DNA of 64,000 nucleotides from Zeus faber (lineage: Eukaryota > Chordata > Actinopteri > Zeiformes > Zeidae), in assembly GCA_960531495.1 (NCBI GenBank), contig OY482852.1, positions 6,215,004-6,279,003 of the forward strand, in the 5' to 3' direction. Of the stretch, positions 56,831 through 64,000 are shown piece by piece. Position 1 is the first letter of the stretch. The number at the start of each line of letters is the position of its first letter. Position numbers and translations under genes: made by a program. The notes under the pieces are model-generated. The model did not search any database. It had not been told where the DNA came from and saw nothing but the letters and a program-made list of their open reading frames with translations.

Positions 56831-58659
56831 TGCAGGGGATAAGGAATAATAATAAGTTACTTTGACGTACACTAACGGCGGCCATGTCTCAGATATATCA
56901 GCTGTTAATGTCAGAGATTCATTTCTCCAAGGAGACTGATCTGATTCCTCTCTCCCTCCGTCCATCTCGTCTTTGTCGTCTTGGGGGGCGGGGGGGCGGG
57001 GGGTGTGCAATACCAAGTTCCCATTCATTTTACTTTGACAGATGACACGGAGTGATGCATCGCCCCAAGCATTACTTGATTTATCAAAACACACAAAGAG
57101 CCGCACAGACTCTGAATAAAGACAAGGGATCGGCCATTTGGAAAATCTGCTGAGTGGGCTGCTCGGAGTCGCATCTGCATAATTGGCTGTTTGCCTCAGA
57201 ATGATTCCCCAACCAAAATATATGCATGAAAAACTTGGAGCTTCAAGGTGTGAGAGCTGTGAGGATAACACCCGCGCTACCTCTTCGGTTCTAATGAGGT
57301 TGCAATGTATCAATCTGAAGGATCTTTCATTCAATACGCTGTGATCCGCTCCTCCGGCGCTGGAGCTTGAGTGTTTTTCTGTGTTTTTCTGTTTTCTGTC
57401 ATTTTTTTTTTGTTTGTTTGGGGTTTTGTTTTTTGTTTTTTGTTTTTTTTTTTTTCAAAAAGGCATCGAAGCAAAAATCGTCAGAACGACGCAGAATTTC
57501 CAAAGGATAACTTGGGATTTGATAACTTTTCACCCGTCTGTACGGGATGCAATACAAATATAAACAGGCGCGCCCCAATAATCTGAAACCTCAATATTAA
57601 ACCCGGGCTTGTGAAAATGATTACGCTCTCGGTGTTGAATAATAGATAGGGTTAATACGCTCTTGCTTTGGCTTTCGCCTCCTAATAGTGTGGAGGGGGG
57701 CGGGAGTGCTGACATCGCTCTATTCAGCACACCCTCCTCCCAGAGGAAGCGTTCTGCGTTTGATGACGGACCTGTTCACTCTGCTCACTCCGAGCAGAAC
57801 AGAAGGCTGTCCCACGATTTATTTGGTAGTGTTTTATATCTACCTCGCTCAGCCGTGAGGGCGTGAGAAACGGCCTTTTCGACGCATTCGGCGTAGCCAG
57901 TAGCCAGGGCGTAAGCTGTCGATGTGGTTGGACGTTCAGAAAAAATAATAAATAATTGCAGCGTTTCGGATGAAATATTAGCCCAATTAGCAAACTAGGC
58001 AAACTTCCCTGACCGTTTTACGTCGAGGATGACCCCGAAAGATGGGGGAAAACAACATTGCAGCATACTTCACCTTCCAATCAATCCACCTGTACCCATT
58101 ATGTGTCCACACGGAGATGAAAATGTCGGTAAATTTACCTGGAGTGCCACTGAAGATGCCCTTTTCTTGAGCCCGGCACAAAGAAGTGATTTGCGCCATG
58201 ACGCACCGTTTGTTATTTTAGGACATGGAAAAAAAGGAAGAAATAAATGTTCTTCGCCTCTTTCCGACATAAACAGGAATTTTACTCCCTCCCAAGCTCC
58301 AATCATGGCCATTTATAATCAACTGGAGTGCAGTTGGCCCAATCACAATCATCAACAAGATTGATTTTTTTCCAATGTACTCGGGGCTAATTTGCTTATC
58401 TCCACAAGCAACTGAATTAGGAGATTGATTTGTTCAACCGGGGTTTACCCAAGCCCCGGCTTGGAGCGCCGTCACTTGACTTTGCGCGAAGCACCGAAGG
58501 TTATTCCCGAAAACATGCTCCGCTTCTTTCCCCGGCTTTTGCTCTCAAAGACTGGTGTCCGGCAGGCTGTTTTTTGGCGCCTACAGAAATTGGAGCCCCA
58601 GAGATATTGAGCAAAAAACGTAAGGAGAGGGGGGCGAAGCAGCTCTCAGCTCGCCACAC
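56831..58659. other. Unique noncoding stretch, possible regulatory blocks
   Basis: T-rich at 57365-57457. Two balanced, repeat-free blocks (57110-57350 and 58030-58425) contain clustered ATTA/TAAT and CCAAT-like strings, including CCAATCACAATCATC at about 58338. They look like the kind of sequence that is often conserved near developmental genes, but there is no direct evidence. No exon recognised. Confidence 0.3.
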
Positions 58660-58678
58660 AAAAAAAAAAAAAAAAAAA
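58660..58678. repeat. 19-nt A run
   Basis: Homopolymer A run after CACAC. Confidence 0.95.
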
Positions 58679-59698
58679 CCCTGAAGGATTTTTATTTTTG
58701 CAGTTTTCCTTGTGACAAAACCGAAGGGACCACCAGGGGGGACAATGCAACAAATCGTCCACAGATGCCGGAGGGCAGAGGCGCGGACATCCGTCAAACT
58801 CTCCCAACACCCCTCAAAGAAACAAAACGCCCCCCGAAAGCAAATCAGGGGGGAAACAATGGAAAACAATTCCGGTGTCTCAGCGTTCCCCTTCCCGCTC
58901 CCGGTCAATGGCAAGCCTTCCCGTCCTTCACCCCCCCCCCCCCCCCCTTAAAAAACATCCCGCTTATAGTCCGGGCGGGGGAGATTGACACATCCGGCCC
59001 GGCCTCCCCCATCGCTCTCCCTCGTCCCTCGCCCACATGCGCTTTGTCTGGGCGCTCCCGCCTCATTGCAGCAGTCACTTCCATTCAGGCGAGTTCACAG
59101 GGGGGCGTTTAGTCACGCACTGTCAGCGCCGCCGCAGCCCCTCCTGTCCCCTCGCCAGGCGTGTCGGGCGGGGGGCTGACACACACTCCAGCAGCTCGCC
59201 GTAGCCTTGACACGCTCGAGGTTTTCGGGAAGACACGCACACACGCACACGCGCATGCACACGCGCACACAAACTGCCAGAGACAAAATCACATGTCAAG
59301 GCCGGCCGCCGAGGGAACATGTCATGAAGACTGATGCAGGCGGGTCCACTTGACACGATTTTTACTATTTTGAGGATTGTGACGTACCGGGGGGTGAGCA
59401 ATGAGATAGAAGAATGAAAAATATACCTGCCAGTGTGCGTGCGCGTGTTTGCGCGCGCACACGTGACCGCTGGGTATAATGTAAGACTGGAATGCGAGAT
59501 AAACCTCGCATTAGTGCTCATTTCCCATTCTGCTGGCGTCCCGTATCTGCATATGAAATGTAATCACAGGCTTGCAGTTTTATTAAAGCAAGTGTGTCGA
59601 GGTTGACTAAGACGGTAATCCTCCCCTCGCTCAGCTCACCCCGTCTCGTAATGATTGGTAATAAGAATTAGTTTTAGTCTGCCATTATTCCTCCTCCT
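58679..59698. other. GC-rich noncoding stretch
   Basis: C run at 58930-58947 and CA/CG dinucleotides at 59235-59270. No gene recognised. Confidence 0.45.
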
Positions 59699-59745
59699 CT
59701 CTCACTCACTCACTCACTCACTCACTCACTCACTCACTCACTCAC
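59699..59745. repeat. (ACTC)n tetranucleotide array
   Basis: About eleven ACTC units. Confidence 0.96.
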
Positions 59746-59849
59746 ACTCATATCTGTTTCATTTGTCCTCATATGCATGCTTATCTGAAAACACAGACAC
59801 GAGTATACACACCTGTGTCGGTGTTAATTCATACACTGAATACACACAA

Positions 59850-60048
59850 CACTTAACACTTGCACACACACACGCACTCACACACGCACACGCACACACG
59901 CATACGCACGCACACAAATACATGACATAAGAAACACACATGCTTGCTCAAACGCGTGCGTAAAACATAACTTACACATACACACAAACACACAAATCAC
60001 CAGACACACACTCACATATACACAATCAAGTTAAAACACGCGCGTGTG

Positions 60049-60106
<58 letters not shown>

Positions 60107-60270
60107 GCAAGTTGAACACACTTGTGCGCACACACACACAGACACACGCACACACACACGTACACACGAGCAAGTTAAGCACACTTGTGCGTGCGCACAC
60201 ACACACACAGACACACACACACACACACACAAGCAAGTTAAACACACTTGTGCGCACACACACGTGCGCT
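59850..60270. repeat. CA-rich minisatellite with ~60-bp higher-order unit
   Basis: CA repeats separated by GCAAGTTGAACACACTTGTG-like junctions at about 60028, 60107, 60170 and 60232. Each ~60-80-bp unit is junction plus CA tract. Confidence 0.88.
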
Positions 60271-60850
60271 CTTACACAACCACTAATTCTTGGGGGTAGG
60301 AGACAGTGTGACATAGCTGTGGCGAGAAGCAATTTCCCCTCCTTGTCGTTATTAGATTAGTGCTTGTATTATTGGAAGAAGAAATTGGTCGCGATTGCAC
60401 TGAATGCCAACATCCAGCCAGCGAGGGCCCTAATACACATCTCCACCCGCGCTCCCCCGTCTCATCACCGGGATATTCTTTCTGATTATACGGAATATGC
60501 TGGCGGGAGACAGAAAGCGCCTCCACCACCACCGCTGGAGCCAGGGTCTCTCCCTGCTCTCCCGGGGTACAGTCAGTCTCCTCGTCCTCGCCTCGGGCCC
60601 TGGTTTGGAATCACAATCGCGGCCTGTTTATTTTGCCAAGTACATTTTCACATTTTGTGAATTTGTGAAACCAGACTCGGCAAATGTACAAAAATAGTCC
60701 TGTTTCCAAGGGAAAAAATAGACAAACAAAAAGAGGAAAATTAAAAATATATGCAGAATACTCAAAGAAAACTGATGCCATGCACATGATAAGTTTAAAG
60801 ACAACTGCTGAGAATAAGTGTGGTTTTGTAATATTGTTGTGGCTTATAAA
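60271..60850. other. Noncoding stretch
   Basis: No gene or repeat recognised. Confidence 0.4.
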
Positions 60851-60881
<31 letters not shown>

Positions 60882-60916
60882 TACAATATATACACAGTAT
60901 ATATACTGTATATATG

Positions 60917-60947
<31 letters not shown>

Positions 60948-61003
60948 ATATATGTATATATATATACATATATAATTATGTCTGTGTATATATATATATA
61001 CTG

Positions 61004-61035
<32 letters not shown>

Positions 61036-61087
61036 TGTATGTATGTATGAATGTATGTTTGTATATACTGTATATATATATATATAC

Positions 61088-61182
<95 letters not shown>

Positions 61183-61196
61183 CATATACACATACA
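60850..61196. repeat. Compound (TA)n-(ATGT)n-(TG)n array
   Basis: TA, TATG and ATGT units over about 240 bp, then about 80 bp of TG (61093-61170), then TATACA units. The long Tyr-Ile frames over it are artefacts. Confidence 0.97.
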
Positions 61197-61940
61197 TATC
61201 ACTGGATCCAGTCGTTTGTTGGTGGATGTACTGGATGTTTTTTTCAGTCAGCCGGGGAAAGTGGCAGAATAAAACAGGCACAAACAGAAATGCGTTGGAG
61301 CTCCATTGGCGGGTGGCACCGCTCGGTAGAACGGTTGTGCTGTGCATAAACGCTCCCCTTCGTTTTGTTCCCTTCTCATTGGGCTGAAAGCGCCGAAATA
61401 ACCGCCCGCCGGCGCCGCCCGGGGACTTTGGCCGTGAAGGGTAATTGACTGGGACTATGCCCCGTGTGTGTCACCTGCTGACGGGGCCGTGGACGGCGGG
61501 AGGAGCCGCATGCAGCCGTCGGCCTCTGGGTCCCCGTGACGCTCGTGTTAGAAAATAACCAGATTTTAGTTTTTCCTTCGCTTCACTTGCAACGCTTGAT
61601 CATGTGGCTGATGGTGAATTCCCGGTGACTTTAGATTAGACTCGGACCCATTGGCTGACTGGTTGCCTGGGGTAACTGGGCAACTGTTATTGTCATCCCT
61701 GATATAGTCCATGTATCGACTAGCATCAATATTTGCAAAACACATTTGTCTGCCCTTTTCAGAGTTTTATTATATGGTGCTAAATAAAGTGATTGATTGA
61801 TCGATCGATTGATTTATTTGTTTTGTTTTGCGTACTTATAGTCTTTGCGAAATTCGTTTTCCCATAAGTTTCATGCTAAATTGTGAGTAATTACATTTGA
61901 ACCGACCACAGACAATCTGCTTCTCTCCTTTACTTTTTAT
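61197..61940. other. Noncoding stretch with L2-like end
   Basis: TATGGTGCTAAATAAAGTG followed by ATTGATTGATCG units (61774-61815) resembles a teleost L2-type LINE 3' end with a GATT tail. The rest is unassigned. Confidence 0.45.
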
Positions 61941-61949
61941 TTTTTCACT

Positions 61950-63550
61950 TCGCTAGATTGCACATTGCACAGCGAAGGGAGAGCTCTGAAAACCAAAAGA
62001 TATGAGGACGAGGCGAAGGACCCGAAGCACAGAGACGCAAGCTCTGTGAAGTGCGAAAAGAAGTCAAGAAGAAGAGGAGAATCCTTACGAGCCCGATGTG
62101 ATGAAATCCAGCGCCGGACAACTGGGAACCAGCGCATGAAGTGGTGACGCGGCGAAGCAGAGAGAAGAGGGCTGAAACGCCCGTGACGGGAGGTGCCGGT
62201 GGCAAAACCCGCTCACAGGGAACGGGAATGATACGGTAAAGACGGACGGAGTGCGCAGAAGAACTTTACAAACAACCCCATCGCCACCCACGCAACCGCC
62301 TGGTTCCTGGTGAACCCGAGATGCCGAGGAGCGGAGTGCAACAGGCCGCGGGGAAACCGAAACGTTAATCCAGAGCCGGGGAGCTTACCGTGGACGCGGC
62401 GCGTAAGATCTGCAAGTCGAATCCCCGATAGTCCCACCGCGCCCGTGTGGCTCACGGGCGCGGTGGAGAGTCATAAACGGGATGAAGACGAGAGCCGGAG
62501 ACGTCTCGTCCGGGGGCCGAGCCGGCTGCCGAAGCGCACGGCGGCGCAGTCGGGGCAAACCACCGATGTGAGAACCTTGAGCGGGAGAGACAAGACGCCA
62601 ATCGCGAAACGGAGATCGGCCGCAACTTCATCGGCTTCGGGGAAGCGTCCGAGCGGGCGCGGGGAGAGAGGCTCCGTGGGTGGTCCTGAAGAAGCACAGA
62701 ATCGGCACAAATCGGGTGAAAATGATGGAGGCGCTCCATCAGTGACGCGCTGGAGCGGTTCCAGACGTCGGCGGGAGGCGGCCAAGGACGCCTTGGGTCG
62801 CCGCGCTTATTAAACGTTTTTCTGGAGCACGTCATGATGGATGCGTTGGAGGACTCCTTTGGCACGCACGCGTGCCAGCGAAGTTGGCGGACAAAACACA
62901 ACAAATCTCAGCTTTGCGGATGACGTAGCGGCCGTGGCCGGACCCAAGGAGGAACTGGCTGACATCACCGAACGGCTGGACACAGCGGCGCAGAGGGATA
63001 CGGTTTGAAGATAAGCGGTGAGAGAAGTGAAGTTTCAGGCGACTGATGAGGAAGAGCGCGAGGTGAATGTTGATGGGAAAGGGCTGGACTCGGTTGCCCC
63101 GGCTTTTCGTTGAGCGGGCGGTGCGCCTCGGACCCGGGGGCGAGCCCGGCCACGGCCGCCGGCAGGCCCGCGAAACTAAATGGGATGCGGAGTAGCGAGA
63201 GCGTCTTCCTCCCCACAAAAATATAACCGATGCGCTCGCCAATTAACATCCATACTGCGCCGCACAGACAGGAGGATTCTAGGGCCGACACGGAAAACAC
63301 GGCGCACGGACAGCTCTGTGAAGCGGGAGATACGACATCTGGCGGGGGATCTCGCGCCGCTGATGGAAACCGCGAGACGCCGGGTCAGACACGTATCAAG
63401 GAAAAAAATGCACGGCATGGTTGATGGAAGCCGAAGGGGAGAACGCGTTGACGGACATTAAAGAGATGGACGGGGACTCGCGAGACCGCCGGCCGATGGG
63501 GATGTTTTGAAGACGGGCGGTGATGTCATCGCGGCGCCTCGACGGCCCCC
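61950..63550 (+). pseudogene. CpG-rich RTE-like LINE remnant, many frameshifts
   Basis: Read piecewise on the plus strand, the RT blocks appear in correct order but in changing frames: TECAEELYKQP (about 62246-62278), FIGFGEASERA (62627-62659; the usual first catalytic Asp is Gly, codon 62633-62635), VVLKKHRIGTNRVKMMEAL (62680-62736), SPRLLNVFLEHVMMDALEDS (62798-62857), FADDVAAVAG (FADD 62913-62924), VNVDGKGLDS (about 63063), and in the C-terminal region RILGPTRKTRR and METARRRVRHVSRK (63270-63405), then ENALTDIKEMDGDS (63441-63482). This is the layout of an RTE-like endonuclease-RT LINE of the type often labelled craniofacial-development-protein-2-like. It is non-functional. Its high CpG content is unlike the rest of the window. 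The 5' limit is uncertain. Confidence 0.72.
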
Positions 63551-64000
63551 GGGGGCCCACGGCAGCGACCTCGTCTGGCCCGGTGTTCCCCGGAGAAGGC
63601 GATGGTAGCGCCGTTTGCATATGGAGGCCCGGTCACGCCGACCACGGACGGCTCCAGCGACTCCCCTCGCATCGACATGCACACACCACGATTAGTACCA
63701 CCGCCCAAACCGATTAGAGCCAGACGGTGTAGCGTGGAACTCCAGCGCCTTTTGTTTTGTGAGTCTGTTCCCACTGTGCCGAAGCCCCCCTCCGCCTCAG
63801 CCTGCCTGGCAACATAATTAGGGAGCTTACAGCTACAGTATCCGCCCGGCGGGATTTGCCACACATGGATGCCTGCTCTGCCATTACCCGATCACCCCCC
63901 CCCCCCCCCACAACCCCACTACTTCTGTCTACCACTTCAATGGCAATGAACTTCTCTTCTGTCCCTTTAGGAGGTCTTCTCTGCACCCCCACGCCACCCA
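63551..64000. other. Noncoding stretch to window end
   Basis: C run at 63895-63909. No gene or repeat recognised. Confidence 0.4.

Noticed and set aside
60684-61387. Two overlapping frames of 221 and 189 codons
   Set aside because: Mostly Tyr-Ile and Cys-Val dipeptides from TA and TG repeats.

Overview
This window is vertebrate nuclear DNA, most likely from a teleost fish. The evidence is the repeat content: Tc1/mariner copies with the fish-type 'CAGCCACAACATTAAAACC' end, a tRNA-headed SINE with the 'CTTTGG..AAGCG' L2-like tail, L2/CR1-group and RTE-group LINE copies, and very dense CA, TATC and GA microsatellites. I found no host protein-coding exon, rRNA, functional tRNA, snRNA or CRISPR array. 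Long open frames are retrotransposon remnants or translations of microsatellites. The window therefore reads as a gene desert or the inside of a very long intron.

Layout. 0-6 kb: a (CA)n array, a SINE, a hAT-like element, ATT/AAT arrays, a Tc1 deletion derivative (3.3-4.1 kb), and a composite of 21-bp minisatellites in opposite orientations with perfect palindromes (4.17-5.4 kb). 6-16.5 kb: mostly single-copy noncoding DNA with simple repeats, one CTCF-core match, and a 200-N gap. 17-23.3 kb: a TTAA-type element fragment, a CCATGG-rich repeat with a small nested TIR insert, a SINE tail, a ~420-bp interstitial telomeric array, AT minisatellites and a 20-bp minisatellite. 26-30.2 kb: an L2/CR1-type LINE with a 601-codon RT frame, facing tail-to-tail a truncated copy of the same family. 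33-39 kb: long TATC and GT arrays and two inverted copies of a TA-flanked MITE with an internal CAGT-type tandem array.

40-45.3 kb: a second Tc1 derivative sharing the same internal deletion, a full TTAA/TIR element, and a decayed RTE LINE. 48.3-49.15 kb: an 827-bp TIR element with an AATA duplication. 50-61 kb: mainly microsatellites, retroposon 3' ends and single-copy noncoding DNA. 62-63.6 kb: a CpG-rich, frame-broken remnant of another RTE-like LINE.

Nothing here forms a working gene system. The transposons are non-autonomous or broken and would need enzymes supplied from elsewhere. The most informative content is structural: shared deletions that reveal amplified non-autonomous subfamilies, inverted repeat pairs, interstitial telomere DNA, and minisatellites carried inside terminal-inverted-repeat elements. 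Family names are given from motif recognition only; no database search was possible.
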